NCBI GenBank assembly: GCA_949752735.1
Contig: OX457036.1
Location: forward strand, 1,901,120-1,965,119
Direction of reading: 5' to 3'
DNA length: 64,000 bases
Origin: Lumbricus terrestris
Taxonomy: Eukaryota > Annelida > Clitellata > Crassiclitellata > Lumbricidae
How positions within the stretch are numbered: the first letter of the stretch is position 1; the number at the start of each line of letters is the position of its first letter. Under the pieces are notes generated by a model, which saw nothing but the letters and a program-made list of their open reading frames with translations, had not been told where the DNA came from and searched no databases. A program made the translations under genes and the position numbers. Below are positions 32,086 to 42,530 of this stretch, in pieces.

Positions 32086-33660
32086 GTGGTGATAAAGATG
32101 CTGGAAAACCTCAAAGAAGATAAAACACCAGGAATCGACGAGATTCACCCAAAGTTCCTGAAAGAAGTGAGATACGAAGTAGGTTCCATTCTGGCAGATA
32201 TATTTAATGAATCGATGAAGTCTGGAGTAATTCCCAGAGACTGGAGAGATGCCATCGTCACTCCATTGTTTAAGAAAGGAAATAGGAGTGAGACAAGCAA
32301 CTACAGACCCATCAGCCTAACCTGCATAATATGTAAGGTGTTGGAACAAATTGTAAAAAGGAGTATGATTGAACACCTGAATGAGAATGAACTTATCAAC
32401 AACAGCCAGCACGGGTTTATGAAGGGAAGATCCTGCCTAACCAATCTGTTAGATTTTTTCGAGGATGTTTACGACAATCTGGACAAAAACAACTCGGTGG
32501 ATCTGATCTATCTGGACTTCGCAAAGGCTTTCGACAAGGTACCACACAAACGATTAGCCAAGAAGTTGCAGGCATGCGGAATAGAAGGATGTCTACTGAA
32601 CTGGGTCACCAACTGGTTAAAAGGGAGGAGACAACAAGTTCGAGTAATGGGCAAAAACTCAAGCTGGATAGATGTTACAAGTGGAGTACCACAGGGGTCG
32701 GTCTTAGGGCCACTGCTATTTGTAATTTTTATCAATGATATAGATGAAGGAATTGTCTCCAAAATCTCTAAGTTTGCTGACGACACAAAACTATGTGCAA
32801 AGGTGAACAACGAGGAGGAAGCCAACACCCTAAGAAACGACTTGGAAAGACTGTATAAGTGGTCCGAAGACTGGAATATGCTGTTCAATGTAGATAAATG
32901 TGCAGTGATGCACATGGGAAGAAAGAACATGGGGTTTAAATATGGAATTGGAGACAGGAAATTAAGAACAACAGAGGAGGAAAAGATCTTGGAGTCATAA
33001 TACACAAAAGTGCAAAACCATCAAGACAATGCAGAGAAGCAGCGAACAAAGCAAACAAGGTTCTGGGACACATAAAAAGAACAGTGGTCAGCAGAGAAAA
33101 AAAACATCATCCTGAAGTTATTTAAAACTCTAGTCAGACCTCACTTAGAGTACTGTGTTCAGGCATGGAGTCCATACACACAAGAAGATAAGCAGGTGCT
33201 CGAAAAGGTGCAACGTCGAGCAACTAAGATGATAAGAGGTTATGGAACTTTAACATACGAAGAAAGATTGATAAAATGTGGATTGACAACACTGGAAAAG
33301 CGAAGATGCAGAGGAGATTTGATTGAGACTTACAAGCTGATGACACACAAAGAAATAACACCATAGTTACTCAAGATTTTTTCAATTGGCTGACAATAGA
33401 GGTTTAAGAGGACACCAAAATAAAATATTCAGAAAATCCGAGGGTGCCATCAAGCAAAGATTTTTTAGCAGCAGAACAGTGAAGGCCTGGAATGAGCTGA
33501 GTGAAGAGGCAGTGTCGGTGGAGACACTTATAAACTTCAAGGTCAAGCTAGGGCAGATAGGTTTTTAAAACATTGTAAAAGTGGTGGTTCTCACACAGAT
33601 CACGAGTCTCCTGAACCACCGTAAACCCTGTTATATTATATTATATTATATAAGTATAAT
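32086..33660 (+). pseudogene. CR1-like LINE reverse transcriptase, 5'-truncated and frameshifted
   Basis: The open part (32086-33000) encodes the RT core: DKTPGIDEIHPKFLKE, NYRPISLTCIICKVLE, QHGFMKGRSC, LDFAKAFDKVPHKRL, SGVPQGSVLGPLLFVIFI and the catalytic FADDTKL. After a frameshift near 32985 the thumb continues in other frames (DLGV..., then RPHLEYCVQAWSPY near 33140, and NRGLRGHQNKIFRKSE near 33390). A frameshift near 33100 and a TAG near 33364 break it further. It ends in a TTATA microsatellite at about 33630. The N-terminal endonuclease is absent. The hAT-like element at 30373-32085 split it, and its target duplication lies in the RT frame (V-V-I-K). Confidence 0.85.
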
Positions 33661-34282
33661 TATATAAAATTATATGTATATGTTCGCTATGACGATTTGC
33701 ATTCATTTTTCGTTTACATTACCTCATGTGCCCAACAGCATATAATATTATTTATGTCGAAAATCAATATATTGATCTGTTCAGTATCCATCCAATTGTT
33801 GGTATAAGCCTACATGCAAAGCTCAAGAACGAATGAATGAATCGGCAAGTACAATATTGACAGATTTTTAAATAAGATATTGTGCCAATAAATTACTTGA
33901 GCTTCATAACAGTGCTCAACATTATTTAGCCTAACCCTCCAGGTTATTGAAATTGATCCATAAGGGTACATCCAAATACTACGTCCGTAACAATCGCGTT
34001 TTCGACCCATACCTCTGATTCACCTGGTACATTTTATTGAACTCCCATGCGCACGTACAACTGAGCTTTTATATTCCCATTATGAGTCAAAGTCATCTAT
34101 GCAGAACATAATAATAATTCGTTTATCGCATGGGTTAGTCTACAGACTAACAGTAGATATTTATAATTATTCGATGCATGCTAAATTTGATTATCTGTCA
34201 GGGTTTGCTGTTTGGGTCTAAACATAATTTTACGTATAATAATGCTTCATCGGAAGACTATCAGATGCTACAGAGTTATAAA
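33661..34282. other. non-coding stretch
   Basis: AT-rich. No element ends, exon or RNA gene recognised. Confidence 0.5.
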
Positions 34283-34284
34283 TA

Positions 34285-35054
34285 CACTGTGTCCGGATGA
34301 AAAGTAGTACACAACTAAAAGTGTCATAACCCGGTCAAAACTTTTAGGATTTGTCTGAAATTTTTAATACAGCAACAGTGACCATATTTACACGAGATTC
34401 CAAAGTCGTTTGCAAATATTCGCGAGTTTGCCAAATTTATGAGCGTTTGCGATGGAGCACCAAAAAATTGAACTTTCCAACATGGAAAACCTGAAAAAAG
34501 TGAAATTCAGCTATATCCGGTGTTCAAAATGTCCTTCTTGTTCACGGACACACTACTGTAGACGTAGCAGTTGTCCAGGGATACACTCGGCTTCATACCA
34601 CCCAGCTGTGGCCGCCCAGCAATCCAGGCCTCGATCCGGAGTACCAGGTGCATTTACTGGAGGAGCGCGTTTTTCGCTCCCGTATTCGTGACGTCGATCA
34701 CCTGAGGGCGCGTCTGGTTGAGGAGTGGCAGCTGTTTGACCACGTGATCATCGACCGGGCCATCAAACAGTGGCGTCCACGTCTGCGGTCGTGTGTCCGT
34801 GAACAAGAAGGACATTTTGAACACCGGATATAGCTGAATTTCACTTTTTTCAGGTTTTCCATGTTGGAAAGTTCAATTTTTTGGTGCTCCATCGCAAACG
34901 CTCATAAATTTGGCAAACTCGCGAATATTTGCAAACGACTTTGGAATATCGTGTACATATGGTCACCGTTGCTAAAAATCTCAGACAAATCCTAAAAGTT
35001 TTGACCGGATTATGACACTTTTAGTTGTGTACTACTTTTCATCCGGACACAGTG
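34285..35054. mobile_element. Tc1/mariner-type foldback element, 770 bp, TA target
   Basis: TA lies at 34283-34284 and 35055-35056. The ends CACTGTGTCCGG... and ...CCGGACACAGTG are part of inverted repeats of about 265 bp (34285-34553 and 34791-35054) with only scattered mismatches. TA duplication and CACTG ends fit Tc1/mariner. The short core and part of the right repeat encode the end of a transposase (next entry). Confidence 0.85.
34585..34833 (+). pseudogene. Tc1/mariner transposase C-terminal remnant
   Basis: Translation across the core gives a WPPSNPGLDPEYQ segment, a degraded form of the W-P-x-S-P-D-L-N-P motif near the last catalytic residue. It is followed by LEERVFRSRIRDVDHLRARL, IIDRAIKQWRPRLRSC and GHFEHRI, typical of mariner-family C-termini. 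The first two thirds of the protein, including two catalytic Asp residues, are gone. The last ~15 codons lie inside the right inverted repeat, and their inverted copy is present in the left repeat. Confidence 0.75.
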
Positions 35055-35056
35055 TA

Positions 35057-35995
35057 GGTTAATTCTGACGTCATAGTTAGAAATTATCATTCGTTGGTAC
35101 AATTTGTCGAGAACCATACCCCGTGTAGGCTTCGAACCGTAGGGCATACGCAATATAAGGTTACCCCCCATGCGTACGGAAATTATATTACATGTACAGT
35201 CCTAAATAAAGCATTACTTGATCTGAAGCTTTTGGATTTAACTCCACCATTGCTTGAACTACTGGCAGGGTCAGTCCTAAGTTTGGATTAAAGAGGGGCG
35301 ACGCAAAATACCGTTGTTATCTCAGACATCGTTAAACAGTAACTTATCAAACATTACTTAGTGTATTGCAACAAGACCTGATAATGCTGTGATCTGTTTC
35401 GGACACATTTGAATTATTATTATTAAAAGTTTAACATCATTTTATGACGACAAAGAACGTTGGCGACAATTCATTAAATAAAGTTATAGTCTACACGGTT
35501 TTGGGTTTTGGTTGGTTGATGTTTGACGATCTTGTGTCATAACACAGATTGCCGTCATCCCTTCGATGCTACTTGGATGTATGAGCGTTGAAAGATGGGT
35601 GAAAGATTGGCTTAGCGACAGCTTACGACAACAAAAGCCGTTGATGTTGGCAGCAATGTGTTTGTGACTTTGTGTATTTTTTTATCGTTTATAATTATAG
35701 CTGACACAGAAGGCGTTGACCTACCAAACCGACATCGATAAACAGACAAATCTTTTATATAGTTGTAGAAACATAATAGTTGCAAAATAATAATGAAAAG
35801 GTGTTTAACCAAGTCATATATTTTCGGTTATAATTAGTATTTAGCGCCCTCATTTTGCATCAAAGTTGCTGACTGTGATATTAAATGGTTTATGTTAGTT
35901 TCCATTAATAACTTTTATGTTTTCCTCATCTATCATCAAGGTTTTTAAGTGATGGAAACAATAAAGCCGGAGAGTGCGATTGGGATTGGTATTAC

Positions 35996-36030
<35 letters not shown>

Positions 36031-36207
36031 TATATCCATTGCTATTATGAACATAGTGACTATACGACCAATGCCTTAAGGTGGATCCATAGGAATGAAA
36101 CGTCAAACGACCTCAGTTTCTTAACCGATCCGTTTCATCATCTCACAGACAGTTTGCAGTCAATGTATTCGTATTTTGTTGATTTGACTGAGTAGAAAAA
36201 TTGTCGT
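35057..36207. other. non-coding, with a (TA)n tract at 35995-36027
   Basis: A GGTTCGAAGCC B-box-like sequence occurs on the minus strand near 35126, but no paired A box or cloverleaf was found. Otherwise nothing recognised. Confidence 0.45.
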
Positions 36208-36295
36208 GCCAGTCCCAAGACTCGATGAAACAGGAGGGCAATATCAATCGCCTTTGTATCTATTGTAGTAGCGTTGATATAACAAAGCAGTCAAT
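36208..36295 (+). repeat. copy of the CCAGTCCCAAGCCTGG repeat family
   Basis: GTGCCAGTCCCAAGACTCGA and the following CTTTGTATCTATTGTAGTAGCGTTGA parallel 1325-1400. Confidence 0.5.
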
Positions 36296-36404
36296 ATCAT
36301 TCTGGACCTCTTGAATTTATGGCGCAACGCCAACGTACCGGTCGACGGGCAACGGCTTTGAGATCTTTGAGATATCGTAGAAACGAGAGAGTGTCAATAT
36401 TGGT

Positions 36405-36540
36405 AAGAGAGAGGAGAGAGAGAGAAAAAAGAGAGAGACAGGCAGACAGGCAGACAGCCAGACAAGCAGACAGGCAGACAAGCAGACAGACAGACAGGCA
36501 GGCAGACAGACACACAGACAGAAAGAGACAGATAAAGATA
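36405..36540. repeat. (CAGA)n-type microsatellite
   Basis: A GAGAGAGAGA stretch is followed by CAGACAGGCAGACAGGCAGA-type units. The frames across it are low complexity. Confidence 0.85.
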
Positions 36541-36569
36541 GTGAGATAGAGCGTAGCAGATGGGTGTAG

Positions 36570-36878
36570 CATAGGCGGAGACCTGGGCCGAGAATTGGGG
36601 GGGGGGGGGGGGGGACGGAAAGACGTGAGATTTTCCGAAAAATTTATGACGATTTTTTAGTCATCCGGCCAAATCTCGACGGAATTTCTATTTTCGCCGC
36701 CCAAAAAATTGATGACTTTTTTTAGTCATCCGGCCAAATCTCGACGGAATTTTCTATTTTCGCCGCCAAAAAAAGTCTTGACGCTCAACGTTTGGGGGGG
36801 ACAAATGCATGGGCCGTCCTCCCAACACTTTCATTGGGGGGGACCGTCCCCCCTGTCCCCTCCTAGGTCTCCGCCCCT
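36570..36878. mobile_element. hAT-like MITE, 309 bp, TSD GGGTGTAG
   Basis: The ends CATAGGCGGAGACC and GGTCTCCGCCCCT are inverted repeats with a small mismatch. The direct repeat GGGTGTAG lies at 36562-36569 and 36879-36886. Inside are G-runs and a tandem of about 70 bp (CGACGGAATTT.TATTTTCGCC twice). There is no transposase. A relative of its right half is at 13555-13668. Confidence 0.75.
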
Positions 36879-37078
36879 GGGTGTAGGTTATTGCAAGAGA
36901 GATAGAGTGGTGGAGACCGGTGTGAGATTTCATCTAAAATTGTTGGAGTAAACTGTGAAAAATTAATAGTCTTTAAAATAATAGAAGTAGAGAATTTAAC
37001 GTTCGCGTCTTCAGCGGGCTGAAATTCATGTTTTAACAGAACGTTTGAAGTCACCGGGTTCGACACCTTTAACCTTTA

Positions 37079-37456
37079 TTGACCCAACGTTCCCAAAGTG
37101 GAACATATTTTGAAACAATTTGGAGGGACGGTAAAACCTACTGTAAGTCATCTAATACATGTTCATTTACTCGCCCAAAGATGGGAGCATGTTTATTTAC
37201 TTTTATTTCAAGTCTGTTGCAACTAAATAAAATAATTATTTTGATGCAATTTTGTCAAAAAACGACATTTATGCTAATAAATATTTAAAATTACTTTAAA
37301 TTACAAATGCATGATAATTAATTTCTTTTATCGTCTATTTGGGTTGAATTGTGTCTATTGTGCCTACTTATGGTCAACTTTTTTAATGCTAGTGCCTTAT
37401 GAGCGAACGACGCAGCTGATTTTACACATGTTCCACTTTGGGAACGTTGGGTCACT
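37079..37456. mobile_element. MITE-like element with 26-bp perfect inverted ends
   Basis: GACCCAACGTTCCCAAAG at the left end continues to a perfect 26-bp inverted match at the right end (CTTTGGGAACGTTGGGTC). No target duplication is visible. A third copy of the end sequence occurs at about 38799-38824. The diverged phrase AAAGGTTAAATAGGTGTC at about 38949 mirrors the left flank, so the true element may extend across the G-rich block to about 38970. Confidence 0.5.
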
Positions 37457-37744
37457 CTCACTAGTTGAATCAATATTATTTTTGCGTTATACTGAAATTG
37501 GCCCTGCTCGCTCCAAAATTTACATTGATAGTAATTGTAATTCCAATATGAGTATGAATTCTATAATTAATACTAGTAGAAGTATTAGTGCGCCTAATAT
37601 TGTTATTATTAGGCCTATTTATTATTATTTTTATTACTGTGATTAATTTCTTTGGGGTTATGGCAGTTTGAACAGTGCGTTTGGTTCTCTGTGGCATGAT
37701 GTTTTCAACGTAAATTTGAGTTCTGATTAACCCATATTATTGCT

Positions 37745-38700
37745 CCGCTTTCCCCGCAGGGTAAGTTGTGTGGGGGCAGGGTAAGTTGTGTGAAGGCAGG
37801 GTATGGTGGGGGTGAGATGGGTATTGGTGGGATGGGGCCGGGGCAAGATGCGGTGGGACCAAGGTGAAACAAATGTGAAATATCTTTGTTATGAAGTTCA
37901 TATGTTGAACCTTTTGCGGGGTGGGGCGGCATGGAGGGTTGGGATATAGGGGTGGGGTATGCCTGACTTGGGGTGAAGGTGGGGTGGGGTGGGGTCGAAC
38001 GGTTGGGTATGGGTTGAAGTGAGCCGGATGGTGCGAAGTGGGAATAAGTGCTGGACGTGAAACAGAAATTTACACAGAGGAATGGGCTGTTTAAGAGGGG
38101 TGCGGAGTGGGGTGGGGTTGGGGTGGGGATGGGGCGGTATGGGCGGTATGGGGTGTGGTGAGGGCTGTTGGAATATGGGGTTGTAGTGCGCCGAGTGGGG
38201 TCAAAGTTGGAAGAAAGGGTCAAAGTGAAATCAAGTGAATCATCATTTTTTATGAATTTCACATGTTGAGCATTTTACAGAATGGGGCGGGGCGTAGGGG
38301 TTGGAATGGGGTGGCGTTGACCGAAATTGTGTGGAGGTGGGTTAGGGTTGGACGGTAGAGGTATGGGGTTGAAGTGAAGCGGGTGCGTTCAAAGTGAGGA
38401 GGAGGGTTGACCGAGAAACCAAAAAATTACTTCAGACAGGTGGTCTGTGTGAGGGGCGAATTTGGGGAAGGTGGGATGGGGTGGCGGAGTTGGGACTGAG
38501 GACTGAAGTGGAGGTTTTGGGGGATGCGGTCGGTCAGGGTAATGGCGCGGTTGGAACGGTTTGAAAACAAATTGAAACAATATTTTTTCATAAATTTCAT
38601 ATCTTGAGCATTTTATTGGGTGGGTTGGGGTGAAAGGGTGGGGCTGGGTGAATGGGTGGGCATAGGGTGGGGTGGATAAAAGTTAGGGTAGAGGTGGGTA
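37745..38700. repeat. G-rich minisatellite-like block (plus strand)
   Basis: Nearly a kilobase dominated by GGGTGGGGT, GGGGTTG and GGTATGGGG units with few C residues. Long frames on the minus strand are proline-rich artefacts of this composition. It is a candidate quadruplex-forming region. Confidence 0.75.
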
Positions 38701-39030
38701 TTAGCCTTTGTGAATCGCAGCTTTCACAAAAGTATATCTGCATCATTTGGATAAAGTCATATTTTTACATATGCATGATGTTTTACTAGTCAAAGTGACC
38801 CAACGTTCCACTTTGGGAACATATGCATAATTTTTACATCAACTAAATTTTTTTGATTTTTTTCACTGATTGCCTCTAATTAGGCGGTAAACTCTAACAT
38901 AGTGATATTCTTAAGTGATAGAATGACGATTTCAGTATCTAGGAAGATAAAGGTTAAATAGGTGTCAATAAAAATTATATGTCGAAAATTTCTCGAAGTT
39001 GAAAGCATCTTTCTTTAGTGTAGTATTTGC

Positions 39031-39112
39031 AGCTTAACGTCACTGTGTGGTGACAAAGACCATTAGCGACGCCCTCATCCTTTATCCAGGCTTGGGACTG
39101 GCACTGGCAGAG
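39031..39112 (-). repeat. inverted copy of the CCAGTCCCAAGCCTGG family
   Basis: The plus strand reads CCTTTATCCAGGCTTGGGAC preceded by TTAACGTCACTG...AAAGACCATTAGCG, the reverse of the order at 1325-1400. Confidence 0.5.
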
Positions 39113-39984
39113 TGTATTCAGTGGCGGAGTTAGGCGTAAGCCGTCATTGATGCCAAAATGATGTCCTATTAGGCCTATTAATAGCACTAGCTATCGCTAG
39201 CCCTTTCTCAACAGCAGCTAGCCCAAACATAGAGTCAGGTCAATGTCAGCGGTGTTGACACGGTCACTGATTGTGTTCTCCTGGTCACAGCTCTCAAGTG
39301 AGGAAAGTACGACTTTCTTACGCCTGTTACTAAATGAACCTTTTATTCCTTCGCACCATCTTCTATACATGTATCAGGAGATATTCATTCAAGCGACCCG
39401 TCATAATAGTTTCCAAGTCGGTCTCAGGAACAAGATAATTTATCTAAAGCAAATGCAGCGAAATTATGTTATATTATAATCATTATAAATTATCACAGTA
39501 TTATCCATATTGCTAACAAAGCTGTTGGTAGTTGTGTCCAGCATTTAGCGACATCTTGTGAATACCAAGGCCGTTTACATCTCTTTTCTATGTAAGTGGG
39601 CTGTTTTTTTTGACCAGATGTTCTGAACTCATCCGTCCAATTTGTCTGAGCGGATGATTTTTCGAGCACGCTTGAAATTAAATTTCATTAACTTAGCCTA
39701 CAGAACATAATATATAAATGAATTATATATTTACACGTGTATATACTTATTGAAATTTTAAGATTTTATGCAATATGAGAAACAGCGAAATTAAAAAAAA
39801 TATATGAGAGAGAACTTATATCAACCGAGTAACCAAAATAAAAGGTGTTCAACTTGTGTCTCAAAGGCTTTAATCATGTAAAATTTTGAAGGACGAAATT
39901 AATTTTTTTATAGCGCTATGATTTAAACCTGCTCCTATGAAGTGGCGTCATTTAGAACCAATTGTTATGGGGGTGTTTTGGGTG

Positions 39985-40470
39985 TTTGACCAGCCCCAAA
40001 ATGAGATTATGTAAATTGAAATAATAGCTTTCTAGTACACTATATATAAGAAATAAGGGAATTTCATTTTCAATGTGATATTCTGCAGTAGATTAGATCG
40101 AACACTTGAAACATTATTACTAAAACAATTTTTGATTTTCTGTACGTTTGCAATGTGAGCATAATACGTCTACAAACCCCTATCGAGTCGACGAAGGCGT
40201 TTTGATATCATATGAGGCGACTCGTAAAAAATACTAGTGGACCGAAAGAAAAAACCACACTACATATGCCAATGAAAACTAATTTAAAGGTGTCGAAATA
40301 GATAAACCGTCTAACGAAGTTTATGGCATGGCAGTATTATAGTGGGCATGGCCCGAAATGAAATAATGTAAAATGAAATAATGACTTACTAGCATACTAT
40401 AAGAACTAAGGGGATTTCATTTTTCAATGTGATATTTTATAGTAGACTAGACCAAACACTGCTCTATGAG
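39985..40470 (+). repeat. imperfect ~365-bp-spaced direct duplication
   Basis: 39985-40165 and 40345-40495 share the order ATTATGTAAA.TGAAATAAT, CTAGTACACTATA.., AAGG.GATTTCATTTT, CAATGTGATATT, AGTAGA.TAGA and CTACAAACCCCTA. A TGGCTACGGCC end near 40560 resembles a hAT-type terminus, so these may be repeats inside a degraded transposon. Confidence 0.45.
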
Positions 40471-41094
40471 CTCAAGATGCATCTACAAACCCCTAAGCCA
40501 GTTGATTCGGTTGCTTGTCGGCTTGCACAATGGCTGTGCAAACACCCCCGAAACAAAATCTTGGCTACGGCCTTGAGACTACTCTTACAGCAAATGCAAC
40601 AAGTGATTAAGTGTTTCCATCTTCCATTATCCAGGCTTGGAACAGGGGCTATCGATCCACAGCCTGGATAAACAAGTCACTTGAGCTTTTTGCTCGTAAC
40701 ATAAAAGGATATCTGATCGATATCTTGGTTCCATGGCCTCGTGGATGTGAAACGTGAACATCATGAAATAGGGATATGAAAAAATGGAAGCCTTCGAAAT
40801 GTGGATTCTGCTCTAAATGGATGGATTACACAACCAGGGAGGATGTTTTAGAATGTTCACCGGATAAAATCACTGCTTTGTCTTGTATCATTGGACGATG
40901 ACCATTGAACATTCAGCATCAATACACCTCTCCACATTTACCCTGTTTCGCAACCAGCTCCTTCCATTTCGCCTATTATATAATTATTATAATAAATATA
41001 TAGATATACGACATTTTCGTTAGTATGTAAATTTTCAATAGTACGAATAAGCTCACTTGCCTATACCGAGCATAATTATTTCCAATCTGACACG

Positions 41095-41240
41095 CTTGTC
41101 ATATTTTTTTTAAGACGTCTCAGAGTCATTCGTCGCTCTGTCTCCTCCTCCATATTCACTACCTTAGTTCATGCTTCTATATGTTCTCGAATTGACTATT
41201 GCAATTCTCTTCTCATTGGTCTTCCTAACATAAAGGTAGA
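41095..41240 (+). pseudogene. LINE RT thumb fragment
   Basis: One frame gives LRRLRVIRRSVSSSIFTTLV, then a SRIDYCNSLLIGLP segment. This matches the LRQLRTVARSL...ATLVHSF and RLDYCCSLYAGLP region of the L2-like LINE at 43146-44822. It is about 45 codons long and clearly a dead fragment. Confidence 0.65.
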
Positions 41241-41335
41241 GTTATGAGAGTACTTGGGAAGGCGGGCAATCAGTCTAGCATCTGCGTTGAGAACCGACTG
41301 AATTGGTGAAAGACGAACTTTAGGAAAACACTTTG

Positions 41336-41408
41336 ACCGCGTGGTACGTGTATACACGTACCTTTTTTTTTATTATGTAGACGCGTGGTACGTGTATTCA
41401 CGTACCTG
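41336..41408. promoter_or_regulatory. tandem palindromes near a piggyBac-like 5' end
   Basis: GGTACGTGTATACACGTACC (about 41342-41361) is a perfect 20-bp palindrome. A one-mismatch relative, GGTACGTGTATTCACGTACC, follows at about 41386-41405. They lie about 200 bp upstream of a piggyBac-type transposase start. Subterminal palindromes of this sort could be transposase-binding sites, but that is inference. Confidence 0.45.
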
Positions 41409-41604
41409 AGTTAACACACTAGTCATGTCATCTTTAGCGTCCTAGCTGTCAATAAAGTTAGGCGCGTGTGAGTAAATAATATAGTTTGTAGAGCCATATG
41501 GCGAATACTTCTTAATTTTTTTCATTACGGTTGCCACTACACCTTGTGCTTTCCGAGCTGCAAGTGATACACGCTAAGTTTTGTGTGTTGTTGCTGTTGC
41601 AATA

Positions 41605-41752
41605 ATGGTGTCTCGTAAAAGATTCACAAAAGATGATGTTCTGAAGCAACTAGATATGTCAGATGATGACAATTTTATTGATAATGATAGCGATCGAGAT
41701 AGTGATTTAGAATTAGGCGACAGTGAACGAGATAGCGATGGGACGGAGGATT
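41605..41752 (+). pseudogene. piggyBac-like transposase N-terminal fragment
   Basis: An ATG in the context AATAATGGTG opens MVSRKRFTKDDVLKQLDMSD, followed by an acidic run (DDNFIDNDSDRDSD, then LGDSERDSDGTED) and a stop at about 41751. A short basic head and acidic Asp/Ser stretch is the usual N-terminus of piggyBac-family transposases. The catalytic DDD core and the C-terminal zinc-binding region were not found downstream, where only short frames occur. This is a 5' remnant, and its assignment is by composition and pattern. Confidence 0.5.
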
Positions 41753-42530
41753 AAGACGCACCGGTTGTGGTTGTACATAGGCCTAATGAGAGTTCGGATT
41801 CGGAGTCCGGTGTTGCTACAACAGTGCCAACACCTCCCACACAAGTATGTGCGCCACGTGTTTCACGGTGTTTGGGATGTTGTTAGCAGCAGTTTCATGC
41901 CAAATATACCTTTCCAATAATAGTCATACCGCCGGACTAAACAGTCCCATTAGGTTTGTCCAGAAAAAGAAAAAGTTTCAGAAAACACCCAAAGTGAAGT
42001 TTTTCCCATGATTTTATTCATGTGTGGCCTACAGATATTTTTTGCAGAATTTTAAAATGTCATCCTGAGGTCCCTCATGGCCCCTGAACTTAGGGACCGA
42101 TTTTGGTAGAAATCGCTCTGTATTTTCAATACGAACAACTTATAGCGAAGCAGAAAGGACTCACAGTTGCACTATTAGACACCAAACTGGGCATGGAGAT
42201 ATGCCCCCAAACTTCGAAAAATTCCGATTTTCAGCACTACAATGGTAGGATTTCAAAATAAAAAATGGGCCATTTTCTCAGTCCTGATAGAAGTAGTTCC
42301 AAGTGTAATTTTCTATGGAAATAGATAGAATGGAAAGGAATCAATGATAGAAATGTAAAACTACTCATGTCTAAATACCTACAATCAGAGCATTTCAAAG
42401 GAAGTTTCAGAACTGCATAACTCTTTCTCAACCTTGCGATCCTCCCTGGTTAATAACTACCAATCATATGACAATGGCTTTTTAAAAACTATTTTAGCGG
42501 CGAGGATGCGATATTCCAACTGTCTAAATC

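Noticed and set aside
35090..35160. tRNA gene on the minus strand (GGTTCGAAGCC B box)
   Set aside because: No A box at the right spacing and no cloverleaf pairing could be found.
36297..36572. Cys/Leu-rich frame over the CAGA repeat
   Set aside because: Low-complexity microsatellite translation.
37705..38262. 185-codon proline-rich minus-strand frame
   Set aside because: It is produced by the G-rich simple repeat, with no recognisable domain and no start context or splice signals.
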